DNA from: Henckelia pumila
Taxonomy: Eukaryota; Streptophyta; Magnoliopsida; Lamiales; Gesneriaceae
NCBI RefSeq assembly: GCF_033568475.1
Contig: NC_133122.1
Coordinates: 65,991,442 to 66,055,441 of the forward strand
DNA: 64,000 nucleotides
Direction: 5' to 3'
Numbering within the stretch: position 1 is the stretch's first letter; every line of letters starts with the position of its first letter. This document shows, one piece after another, positions 12,664 through 24,484 of the stretch. The position numbers and the translations under genes were made by a program. The notes below the pieces were generated by a model. It saw nothing but the letters and a program-made list of their open reading frames with translations. It did no database searches and was not told the DNA's origin.

Positions 12664-15600
12664 ATGAGTCGCAGCCTCAAAGAATCTGTCATCGGCGCCG
12701 CCAGAAAGAGCCCGCCGGGCCTTTTTTCAAATGGATCACTTCGTAATTTCAATGAAGATGAAAATTTGGATCTTTTCTCCAAGACCCGTCGCCCCTTTTC
12801 CGTTGCCTCTGCTCACCATCCCGATGGTAACGTACTTTTTATCACGTTTTTCGTTTGCTTGGTTCTATCAGATATCGTTGTTTGGTTTTTTTTTTTGCTT
12901 GTTATTTGATTAACAATAACGATTTCGAGCTGGGTTTTGTTTCGGGACCGCTCATTCTACTGCATTTGTTCAACCACTTGGGAGTTTGCTTTGATTTTCA
13001 TGTTATTGTCCGTTTGGTCTTAACTGTGTGAACCTGTGCTTTAGTGTCTTTAAAGCTGGGGAGACTCTCGATTGGATCGGCAAAACAGGGGAAGAGTGGA
13101 TTGGATGATTTGTTGTCAGCAGATGGCGGGAAGCACGACTATGATTGGTAATCCCTCGATTTCCATTTCTTGTTATTCTCATTCTTGGGATATCAGATCC
13201 GGATTTTAGCTTATTTTGAGATTTTTTTTCCCTTTATTTGGCTTGAAGCTTACCCTGTTCCAAGCACAGCAAAACAATTGTGGAACGTGATAGATGCTGT
13301 TTCTGATTGTTACTAGTTGGGTTCTCGCATACTGCTTTAGTTTCTCACTTGAAATAGGGATTGAACTTACCGAATATGCATTTATGTCCTGATTTTGTGT
13401 TGTATTTATATTGTTACTCCAAGCCTATGCTATCTATGACGCGGTATAAGTTGTAGATTCAGTAATAGCTTGGAAAACTGATCGATACCAACAGTTGTTT
13501 CATAACCTGGTTAATTTAGTAACTAGTCCAGCTATGGAATGTTGACTAACATTTCTAAGAGAAATTTGGGTGCCCCTTGGATTCTTTCTAGATACTTTAT
13601 TACAGAGTGTCTGCTCATTGGTTACTTATTTTAACTTCCCATAGGCCATGTCCATATTCCCCTTTTTCACACAAGGGATTTTCTCAAAGATAACATAGAG
13701 TCTTAATAGGAATTTGATATTTCTTGATGACTTGGAATTCAGAATATATGGGGTACAGTTAGAATTATCAATGCTGCTAGTTTAAACTGCATCGAACACA
13801 TTCCACACGATGAACCATGTGAAAGTTTCCAGGTAACAATCTCATGCATCGTTGATTACCATCTGTTAGGCTTCTTACACCTCCTGGAACTCCTTTGGTC
13901 CCGTCTTCGGATGGAAATGAATCTCAGCCTGGTCTTCTAGCTCCAAGAAGCAGTTCATTGGTCAGATCAATCTCAACATCCAAGGCCTCGAGGGTATGCC
14001 CACCTGTTTCTCATTTTTCACTATCAGCTTCTTCTAATACAGTATTTTGGCTCTTTTCCAGTTATTTTTTTTCATGTTTTTGAAGTATTTCCACTTGTTC
14101 ACTATCAGTCCTTATCATATTTATGAAACCTTTTGTAAGCATACAAGTTTCCAATTTCAGCTATCAGTCTCTCAGTCAGAAAGTAACCATGCTGCAAAAC
14201 CAACACGAAGCAGATCAGTGACTCGTTCTTCTGTCTCTAGTTCCCAACACAACTCCTATTCTAATAAATCAACTTCCATTCTGAACACAAGTTCTGCTTC
14301 CGTCTCTTCTTATATTAGACCATCCACTCCCACCAACCGCTCTTCAGGAACTACAAGACCTTCAACGCCTTCTGCACGCCCATCAGTGTCAAGATCTACA
14401 ACTCCTTCTAAATCTCGTACTGCTCCCACTCCATCCTCTGTGGATAAACCAAGACCATCGCAGAACTCAAGACCGTCTACTCCTACTTCTAGGGCACAAG
14501 TTTCTGCAAACACAAACTCTTCTGCGGCGTGGACAACATCGAGGCCATCTACACCTACGCGTCGAAATTCCGCACCATCTCTATCTCATGTTTCTGGAGC
14601 TTCTGTCCCAGGTGCACATAGTCACACCAACGGACGCAATGTTGCCTCTGTATCTCGCCCAAGCTCCCCGGCTTCAAGAGTTCGACCCGCACCACAAACT
14701 ATCGTGCTCCCTGATTTTCCACTTGAAACACCACCAAACTTGCGGACGACTTTGACAGAGAGATCAATATCCGCTGGTAGGTCCAGACCTGCACTGGCTC
14801 TTGCTGCTAAAGGAAATGCAGAACCTTTAGCAACTACAGTCACTGTGCCAAGGAGACAGCCATCACCAGTGGTCACCAGGGGAAGAGCTGCAGATCCAGT
14901 CAGCAGGAGTCGACCACTTGTGAATGGACAGCTGAGTAATTCGATGGATTATCGGAGAGAGTTGTCTACTCGGAAACCTGTCAGTACATCCACTGATGGC
15001 ACCGGGTTTGGCCGGACAATATCAAAGAAAACTCCTGATATTGCTGCAAGGCATATGGTATTTATTTCTTACTTTTACCTCTTCTTCAATCTTATTAGTA
15101 ACATATGTTTTAAGATTAAATTCCGAACATGAAGTTTTGCCTGTCGCTCTGTACATTCCCAACAAACTGGAACCACGATAAATAACATGGTAATACCTAC
15201 ACCTTCACTGGTTTGCCCATAATTCTGTTTTTCAGCTTCTTTTGTTCTGACACTCAAGAAGCTTCATGTGATGGCATGCTGATAATTCTCCCTTTCATTA
15301 TTAGTTTATGTAACCTGCAAGCAGGATGATGAGTGTGGGTAACGTTATTAAATAGAAGCAACTAGCATTATTTAAGGATGCACTGGTGCCTAGTGACATG
15401 TTTATCACAAGTTGAGTGCCATATGTTGGTTTCTCTCACTTACGAGAAGGGAAATGAATAGTCATAAATTAGATCGTTGCCATATGATAGTAGGTGGAGC
15501 CCATGTCCGCGCATCATCGTTCTCAACAATCTTCTACTTCTATTACAGGAAATGAAAAATGGAAGCAATTTGTCTCGATCTCTTCTTACTGGCTCAAATT

Positions 15601-15935
15601 TATTTCCTCAAAGCATCCGATCCAGCAACCATAAAACCCAACTTGGTGCAACATCTGGCAATGGATGCGTGCCGATTTCTCGTTATGGTGACCTTGCAGA
15701 AAATGGTAATCATGTTAACACACTTTCTGAAAGTGGAAGTGAAGAGGACAAGCATCCATCTTCAGCAAGACTTGTCAACAGCGATATCTATGAAAGCTCC
15801 CGCTATGACATGATTCTTCTTAAAGAGGACCTCAAGAATATGAATTGGCTTCACAGTATTGACGATAAGTCTGATGAAGGATCCATCTTTGATCATGGAT
15901 TTGAGCGTTTGCCTGAACCATTTGAGCATGAATAA
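12664..15935 (+). CDS. Ser/Pro-rich basic protein with WLLTPPGTP motif
   Basis: Five exons with GT-AG borders: 12664-12826, 13045-13147, 13870-13993, 14161-15057 and 15549-15935. Together they give an unbroken 557-codon frame. The motif DYDWLLTPPGTPL crosses the exon 2/3 border (Trp at codon 89). Exon 4 (codons 131-429) is extremely Ser/Pro/Thr/Arg-rich with repeated RPSTP-type units and a basic pI. The acidic C-terminus ends EPFEHE. This motif and layout are typical of a plant family often auto-named flocculation protein FLO11-like or mucin-like; Arabidopsis members such as At2g40070 have, as I recall, been linked to microtubules as basic proline-rich proteins. The FLO11 name comes from low complexity, not homology. 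It is probably cytosolic: no signal peptide or membrane helix is seen. Confidence 0.85.
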
Positions 15936-17649
15936 CCCCATGAAGGGTTTTTATTGTTCCGTTTTTGGTCATTCTTTCCCCCCTGATATTGTTTGAAAAT
16001 ATTTTGGTTCCTGGAAATCCTATACTGGTTGAGCCTTTTATGTTACCCGACGAAGCAAAATGTATTGTATTCTACTTGTGGGACTTAACAGTACCTTTAT
16101 CGGCCACTTGAACTATGAGCAAACGATGTAAAAGTAAAAGTTTGTGCTATACAAAATCGTTGAGATGAATATTACACTAGTTATTTTCTTGTTTCTTGTC
16201 ATAAGTTTAACAGCGGCAAACTTGAGCAGTTATTACATACATTCTTTAAATTAGATATTGCCGAATTATGTTTCTTTTATTTAATAATTGAGGTCCTGTC
16301 TTTGCCTTGTATTCTTATATAGTCACCTTTTGTGGACACCACTTTTTTTTGGAATTAAGTGATAAAATTTGTTTTTTCACCATTTGTGACGGTATATATG
16401 GCATTTTTCAAAAAAATTGTTATAATTATAATTACAAGTGACTTTTATTTTCAACAACATAATCAGAAGTGATTGGATATAACCTATGTCGTAAATATTT
16501 AGATTAATTGTGATAGTTGTCTCTCTAATGTGTCCGATTTAATAGGTTTACCTGGTTAGTCTGAAAATTTAGACACCAAACGATTATAACAATAAGACTC
16601 TATCATTATATATATAAAAAAAATTGTGATTATGCTCTTTCGATCTCTTTAAACATTCGTTGACCTAAAATTAAAAAACGTCCTTGTTAGGTTTGGGGAT
16701 TGGGGTGTCGTTGTCCATCATTGTTGGCTCCAGATTCCAGATCTTCTATTTAATTCTTAATATGGTTATAAAATTAATCCTAATGTATTTCTTAATTCTT
16801 TCAAAAAATTTAATCATAATTGGTAGTAAGGCCTAAGAAGATTCATAAATGATAATTAATTTGAATCGGCAGTTAGCATTCCAACTTTCCAAGTAGCCAT
16901 ATATTTAACCTGTCATGTTAACAATATTATAATTATTCCAAGAATCTTTTTCAACCTTTTTTTAAAGATATAATATTATTACCTTATTTTATTTCATGAA
17001 CAAACTTGCAAATGCATCCATGAAAGGGAACATGTAAGCTAAGATGACAAAGAGTTCACATGGTTATGAATTAAGCTCCTGCCTCCAATAAGAGCTACTT
17101 TTTTCGAAGTTTGTGTTTTTAATTGAGCTGGAAACAATTCATTTACACTTGTGCAAAAATACAAGTCCATAAAACAATATTCTTTCCTTCACAGTTATAT
17201 AAATTTCCTTTGTTTTTTAATCGTTTGTTCCAAATACCTTTAGTATTATTGTTTCTTGTTTTTTTATTAATATATTCATGCTAATCAAATCTTAGAAAAC
17301 GTGCAATTATTTTCTGAATGAATTAAAAGATAAAATAAAAAATTTGTAAACTTTGATTTCCAATAATTTTCTTAAATTGTGTGAATAACAAACCAACCAA
17401 CCTACCTATACATTTGAGACGAATATAGTAACTTAAAAAGAATAAAATAAAGAATGAATGAAAAATAAATAAACCAACCAAGAAAGAAAGGATGAAAGAT
17501 GGTGAACTTCAACTCTTATCATTTTCCTTTTCTTCTAAGAAAAATTGTGAATAGAGGCAGCCATATTTCACTGGACACCACATATATCTGCATTTTGAGA
17601 GACAATGCTCCATGTATTCTATTCTATTATACCCCAGAGGTGGTTTATG
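15936..17649. other. Intergenic, 3' flanks of convergent genes
   Basis: The first ~250 bp is probably 3' UTR of the Ser/Pro-rich gene, since T-rich and AATAAT-like sequence follows the stop. The rest is AT-rich without a recognised feature. Confidence 0.4.
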
Positions 17650-20600
17650 CTAGACTGAGTTCTCAGCGTTTTTATTAACTAAATCAGCTCCACTAACATA
17701 TCTAGCAACAAATGATATGAATCGAAATGGAGCACCGATCAAAGGAGCCTCGATGAACGAGGCGTCATTCTTCTCATAAAACTCCTCTGCTGGATTCTCA
17801 CCTAACGGAATCGGCATTATTTCATCAACTTCCACTATTTCTTCCGAGGATTTTGGTGGTCCAAAGCCATCTTCACCATTCAAATCCTCACCATTCCTCT
17901 CGAAGTCGGTCATTACTTCTTCTAAGGATCGTGTGCTGTGTGATGCAGACATCACCTTGCTGCCTTCAACTCCAAGAGCAGAATCTTGCGTAAGATCTGG
18001 GTATTACCACCAGCGGATAAAGCAGCTTTGTCCTCCGGATTGGTGCCCACAGGGCGAGAATCCGCATATATCCCATTAACCTGGATGATACAATCATGAT
18101 TAAAACTCCTACTATATTGTTTATTCAATTAAAAATAAAATAACTTTTTCAGGAAAAGAACTGTTCCAAATTAGAGACTTGGGATTTCACGCTGACATTC
18201 GTGTCATATCTCATTCATTATAGCTTCAAACGAGTATTTCACAGTTTGACACCTTACTTTTTCAACTAGCTCTGGATTTTCTGGAACCAATTTGTCAGCT
18301 GGCACATGCGTAACTTCTCGTTGATGGTGGTCTGCATTTCCATCTTCAGAAGTCTGAACAAAAATAGTAAATAATTATGATAAAACAAAAACAACGACGA
18401 CGACGACGACCCCTAAATGTGTGGCACGGGATCTTTCTAATAGAGTCAAATTCCAATTATCACACGTTACCACCATATTATTCATATTTGGATGAGAATA
18501 AGTGATGGTGCTCTCAAGATTCTTGATTTGTAACTGTAAACTGGAAACTTTTTCCGTCAACTCCTGCTTTTCAATTAGGAGACTCTTCCTTGACTCCTCC
18601 AGCTCCATCATCTGTGAGGCCCGAATGTTAATATCTGGTATCATACCTTTCCCAGGGAAAAAAGAATATAGCACTATTATCTATAAAGCCTAAATTTCGA
18701 GAAGAATCCAGCCCAAATTCGAATTCAAATGGCATTTTTTATATTGGATACACTAACTTCTAAAGTAAAAATACATAAATGAGTGTGATTTGCGTTAAAT
18801 TCTAATTATAGAATATGCAAGAGACCATTTATTTTTTTAAAATGTGTAAAAATCAATAAAAAATATTTAGTATTAAGGCAAATAAGTCCTTAGGATAATC
18901 TCAATTCACCAACTCCGTAAAAAACATTTTATTTATCATATACAAAATTCAAATTACACCTTTATATAACTGAAAAATGACTTAAGGCAAAAAAAAAAAA
19001 AAAAGAGAGCCTAAATTAAGATTATGATTCAAGCAATAAAGCCAAGAGATTTTTTTAAAAAAAAAATTACATGAGGAGCTTACCTTTACCTTACCAATTG
19101 GGTGAAGGGGGTAAGACTAAGGCTTTAAAGCTTAAAGAATTGTTTTATAAAAGTTGAATTGGTTTTTTGTCATTTCTCAATGAGCTGGTTTTTCATGTGA
19201 AATTAATTTTATATGTGGTATTGTGTTTTTTGAACTATGCATTTTAAATTTTTTCATCTTTTAGAGGGTATTCACATCATTTCATGAATACATTAAATGG
19301 GGGACTTTGGTCTTTCATAGCGTTTGATGAGAATCTGTAATAAAAAAGTGCGAGGAATAAGCTTGACCAAACACAAATTTCAAATTTCAGGTAGGTAGGC
19401 AAAGAAAAATAGTGTCCTCTGTGAGTGTGATGCAAATTACAGACACTAGTTCAATATTACTGCTAAGGTTAGTACCTGAGCACGTAATTTTTTGCTATCG
19501 GTACTCAGAGCCGCAATTGATTCCTCAGTTGAAATCTGTCCAAATTTAAACCCATCCAGACAATTGGCGATTTTGTATCAACAATCAACAAAGATGAGAT
19601 TGTAATGGTTGCAAAAATGTCATAAAGCTATGACCTCTTTCTGCAGGTAAAAATCCTTTTCCCTTTGTAATTGTTTACATCTCTCTTCTAGCATATCCTG
19701 TAAATGCAAGAAAATCATCAGCTCCTTCGTAAAATATGGAAAATCATACATGAAATGGATAGAATTGAGAATCAGAGAGAATATACTGGCAATAGAAACT
19801 CAGTTTCTCTAAAAAGTCAAAGGTAACTACCTCTTTCTGAATGAATGCGATCTTTTCACTATGTAACTGTCTGATTGTTTCTTCTTGACCTGCCTGTTAA
19901 AGAAAAATTGTCATTGCATGTTAAGAAAAATAAAGCAAGTTAAATATTACATGAAAATAATCGTCTCTTCGAAATTTGTGAACAAATAAATAAATGTAAG
20001 CTGGCAAATTAACGCTACCAATTTTTGTAAGTTTTCATCCTTTTCCCTTAGCAAATCTTTGATTTTGTCCTCAAGAATAGCCTGTAAAAGCATATTACAA
20101 AGTGTTTAAATAAGAAATCCAAATCCACATCCGTGCGCCCGCCAGCGCCCACACCCACACCCACACCCACACCCACACCCACACCCACACCCACACATAT
20201 TTAATAAACGTGTATTACACAAGCATGAGGGCACAAGATGAACCCATGAGTAACAAGAAGGTTATAAATAATGGAATATAAACGATCTCAAGTCTCAGCA
20301 TATAAAAAATTGAAAGAAGAATGACTCAGGTTTTTGGTACCTCCTTTTGCATCTGTGCATCCTTTTCAGCTTGCAGTTGTTTGATTTTCTCTTCATAGCT
20401 TGCCTACCAAGCCTAAAGATTAGTAAGTTTTCCACGCCTAATGTTTGAAACAAGCAACCAATAAATTATTATTCACAGCACAAGATAGATCAGATTTGTT
20501 TATACCTCTCTGTCGATCCAATACTGTTTGTCTGCTTTAGCTACATTTCTCTGTCAAAGATATAGAAAATTATGCTACAGCATAAAAAACCAAAAACTAC

Positions 20601-21530
20601 AGATATGTGCATGTTATTTTTTCCCTCAAAAGTATGTCAACAATGATCCAGCTAATATTAAGAAAAATTCACTTCTATAAAACTGGGAACAAGTAATAAA
20701 TAAATTAATGACCAAAGAAGTTTTGTTTGTTTTGAACCCTCAAGCTTTCTATGTTTGTGTTTTTCTTGCATGAACTTGCATAGTGATTGTTGATGTTAGT
20801 GGTCATAATGGTCATGAAGCATGGGATTTTGGCCTAAAAGTTGGAACTATAACATGCCTCAAACTAGGATACCGAAAAACTGCAGCAATCACCAGGAAAT
20901 GTTAGGTCAGTCTCTCAATGGTAAACAAAAAAATCCACACTCGTGTATACCCATTTGCCTGCACATTAACTTAAAAATAATGATATAACTCTGCATGGGC
21001 CGTTTGCGATAAAGAAATCAACCCACTTCTCACCCCCTCCTAAATTTTTATTCATAAAAACATGTTAATTAAGAGAAATTTACAATCTAATTTTATAAAA
21101 CTCCATAGTCGAAACAGCCAGGACAAGCTGAAGAAGGGACCGAAATGACAAAGATCACTGTGTATTTGCATAGATTCACTCTATATCAATCAGAGTCCCA
21201 CAAACTGGAGAAAGGATTCATATGTCGTTTAAGTTTCTGCAGGTAGAAGTACATTCATATGCAAAGCAAAAAACCAGAAAGTAGACATACTTCTTCAATT
21301 CCATTAGAAAGATGACCATCTGTATCGGAATCCACTTTCTGTCCAACATTATTTGAGGCATTTGTAGCCCCTGAGATTTGAACGTCCATACCCTGTTCTA
21401 TCTCCACAACATGACTTTGAGTATCAGAAGTAGATTCCCGGCCATCATTTGTGGCACTTTCTGAAAGTGTAGTAGCTACCTTATTCTTCTTCTTCTTGTT
21501 GTTTTTCTTCTTTTTCCGGTCATTCTCCAT
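17650..21530 (-). CDS. Coiled-coil protein of repeated 63-nt exons; last exon frame-shifted
   Basis: I read ten exons, all phase 0: 21530-21291, 20550-20506, 20403-20341, 20081-20019, 19893-19831, 19697-19635, 19535-19476, 18611-18471, 18353-18258 and 18080 onward. The N-terminus is strongly basic (Lys/Asn-rich), then acidic. Codons 96-179 come from four consecutive 63-nt exons, each giving a 21-residue unit close to xxxEExIKQLxxEKDxxxQKE, that is three heptads of a coiled coil; codons 180-246 continue as coiled coil. In the last exon the spliced frame meets TGA at 17952-17954 (320 codons). A different frame is open from about 17990 to the stop at 17650, adding an acidic tail with EEFYEKNDASF and GAPFRFISFVARYVSG. 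That tail looks coding, so a 1-2 nt indel in the last exon is likely. Family not identified. A 5' UTR exon probably lies near 22090-22180. Confidence 0.7.
20149..20196. repeat. (CACACC)n repeat in an intron
   Basis: About seven to eight CACACC units in the intron between the 20019-20081 and 20341-20403 exons of the coiled-coil gene. Confidence 0.9.
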
Positions 21531-22269
21531 TTTGTAATCACGTCAAATAGAACTATCGTACCAAGCTTAATCTGTAGTGGTATTAAAATTTCATATGTGA
21601 AATATCTCAATCAAGAGACCTGTTTTTTCAGCATAAAATGCTGTCTTTGCACTCTCATATCATAATATCACTAAATAAAGTTTTAGGTTAAAAAATCTAC
21701 GAAACTTCCGATTGTAATCAATTAGCCACAAATTGCGATAACCAGTATAGAAATCAAAATAGCAATTTAGAACAAATGTTTTTTTGAAGGTTTTTTTTTG
21801 AAGAAGCACATACGCTAAAGGAAACATGAAACATCAGATCCCCTAATCAGAAAAAACAAAAGCCTTCATACAATTTCCAAGTGATGTTTTCCCATCAAAA
21901 TTTTTTCAAAAATATCTAAAACAAAATCAGATCGAAGAAACAGAGGAAAACGAATTATGCCATCAAATATTGAAATCCGACACCAGAATTACAGAACACA
22001 TGAGCAGAGATTCGAGGTAAAGATTCAACATTCGTATGAAGAATCGATAGAAGCTGAATAGGATTGAGTCAAAACGATAATATGCATACATTTTTCGATG
22101 CAGAATTCTTCGACTACGGCGGCAGAGAACTAGATTTGGAGAATGGAGAGCTAACGGCATTTCCAGGCAAGCATGCGGTGCGGGGCATTTTGGGGATTTC
22201 ACTTTCAATTTTTTTAAAAAGACCCAAAAATTCCCATTAGACCATCTCATAAATAAATTTCGTGACACT

Positions 22270-24160
22270 ACTCTACAATGGACTTATGAAAAAATAATGA
22301 CAAAAACTCCTATAAAACGGTCTCAAGTATCATTTTTTGAGATGTATTTTTTATATGGGTTATTCATTAAAAAAATATTACATGTTATACCAAAAATATG
22401 GGTAAGATTGACCATGAGACCGTCTCACATGTGTTACTCAAAAATAATTTATGTTTAAATATTATTTTTAATTTTAAATATAAATGAATCTGTCGTTTAC
22501 AACTACACGTGTGAGTTGTGACGTACTCTTAAAAAATATTTTACCCATCACGTGCACAAAATCTAAATTTTGGAGGTTTTCATTTGTTGTTTTTACATGG
22601 AAATTGGGGAAAAATCTGCATTGAGGGTAGAGCGTGTTAGTTTTTTATTGGTCAATTTTGTGGGCCCCACATGCGAGGCCCACAAAATTGGTCAATAAAA
22701 AACTGCCACGCCACCCATGGGTTATCCTAGGTGGCATCGACACTTTCGAAAATTGGAATGCCCTCTGGATTTGGACACGTGTGGGCTTTGAATGAAAATT
22801 TCCATTTTTTTAATTCCCCAAATACACACCCATCTCCTTGTAAATTGTAATTTTGCACTTTGTAGCCAATTTTAAGATTCATCACTTTCTTTAAAATTTA
22901 AAATATTTTTAGGTAGTAGAGTCGGTGCAAATATAACTTTTGACAAAATAATAAGCGTTCAGTCATATTACTTTATTGCAAAATCTATTATTACTAAAAA
23001 TAATTTGTGGAGGATTTATTTTGATGAAAGATTCTAGATTTGATCACTTTGGGTGGTGGTAGAAGGGTAGTTTACTAGCTGTTGGCTTTTGATCATTTCG
23101 GATCATATATATGTATGTTTTAATATGGTATTGAGACATTGATTTATTTATCGAGACACCAATACCAATTCAATAAAATTGGGAATCTTTTCAAGTGTCA
23201 TAAATTGTTCGTGCATAAACCAGTGAATATGTAGTACAACACTAGCTTGCAAACTATTTTACTTAGTTAAAATGCGTTAGACAAGTCTTGTGCGAAATTT
23301 TTATTCAAGAAAGAGTTGACATAAGATAATAAATCAAACACTTACCTACTTCATCAACTCGAACATTTAGATATCTTAATTAAATATATATACTTCTTAC
23401 TCTACCTATAAATCCTAGATTATAACTGATATAAAAATATGACGATGGATATACAATATATGAATGTAATAGGTTCGAAATAAACAAGTATGAGGAAAAA
23501 ACGGGTAGAAAAATGACATTTCTTGTGATTGAAGTACTAAATAATGAGAAAAGGACTCGAATTATCAAATCCTTGCTCGATTTGAATATATGATTGATAG
23601 CACAAAATATATGAAATGTAATAGAATTATTTTTAATGACCAAATCACCTTTAATAAAAATAATCTATTCTATATTATTAAAGTTGAGTAACCCATAATA
23701 ACTACTTTTGATAGGTATGACACACCAATATTTATCTCTAAAATACCCTTACTCCATAACCACCATAATTATTTTAAATAAAATAAAGAATCAAAAACAT
23801 TAAATATAAATTACTCAAATCTATTATATTTCATATAAAAATATTTTATGTACAAATATAAAACAATATCTCAGATAAAAAAAATTTAACTTATGTGCAT
23901 ACATCATGTGCATATATTTACTAATAATACTAATGGTTGGGACTTGGGAGTTGGGACCGATCAAAGTGATGGAAATATATATTCTTTCTATTTTTATGAC
24001 ATAATAAAAATAAAAAATTGTATTTAGTAATTTCCCAGCACACGTGGTAAACATGCAACAGCCCAACCGAAAAATCCAAACAAATAAGCCACTATTTGGT
24101 TTCTTAGAATGAAACCCACCGCTTCTTCCTCCTGACTGGATCAACCAAGCTATTCCTTAG
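22270..24160. other. Intergenic region with hairpin and short repeats
   Basis: AT-rich sequence between two divergent genes. Apart from the inverted repeat at 22632-22711 and the motif TGAGACCGTCTCA near 22415, nothing gene-like was recognised. Confidence 0.4.
22632..22711. repeat. Near-perfect 28-bp inverted repeat
   Basis: The left arm 22639-22666 (starts agttttttattggtca) is an exact reverse complement of the right arm 22677-22704, with a 10-base loop. After a 2-bp mismatch, five more pairs (gcgtg/cacgc) extend the stem to 22632-22666 and 22677-22711. It sits about 450 bp upstream of the coiled-coil gene's probable transcription start and could be a foldback element or an inverted duplication. 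Confidence 0.85.
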
Positions 24161-24170
24161 ATCTACATTC

Positions 24171-24180
24171 TATTTATAAT
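24171..24180 (+). promoter_or_regulatory. TATA-like box of the sorting receptor gene
   Basis: TATTTATAAT followed by a CT-rich leader (tctctcctctccccc) about 30-50 bp on, and about 300 bp before the start codon at 24485. Confidence 0.4.
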
Positions 24181-24484
24181 TTACTCTACTTCCGCATCAA
24201 TCTCTCCTCTCCCCCACTATTTGCATCACACTATAGACTCTTCCAACGCTGGGGTTTATTTGCATGCCTTCGTTGGCTCGAATTTTGCACCCAAGAGCTT
24301 CCGTAAAACAGTGGCCGCTTCAGTCGATCAGCAACGATTGGGATCTGTGAAATCAAGATTATGATGGGATTTGCATCCTGTTGATAGATAATAAAGAAGT
24401 GGGCCGGGGGGTTCATCGGGATTGGTTCAAATTTCTCCCTTTTTTATCTTCTTTGTTTTTTTTGTCCGAGACAGAGTGGAGGAA

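Noticed and set aside
20149-20196. CRISPR-like or regulatory array
   Set aside because: A simple hexanucleotide repeat in an intron, without spacers.
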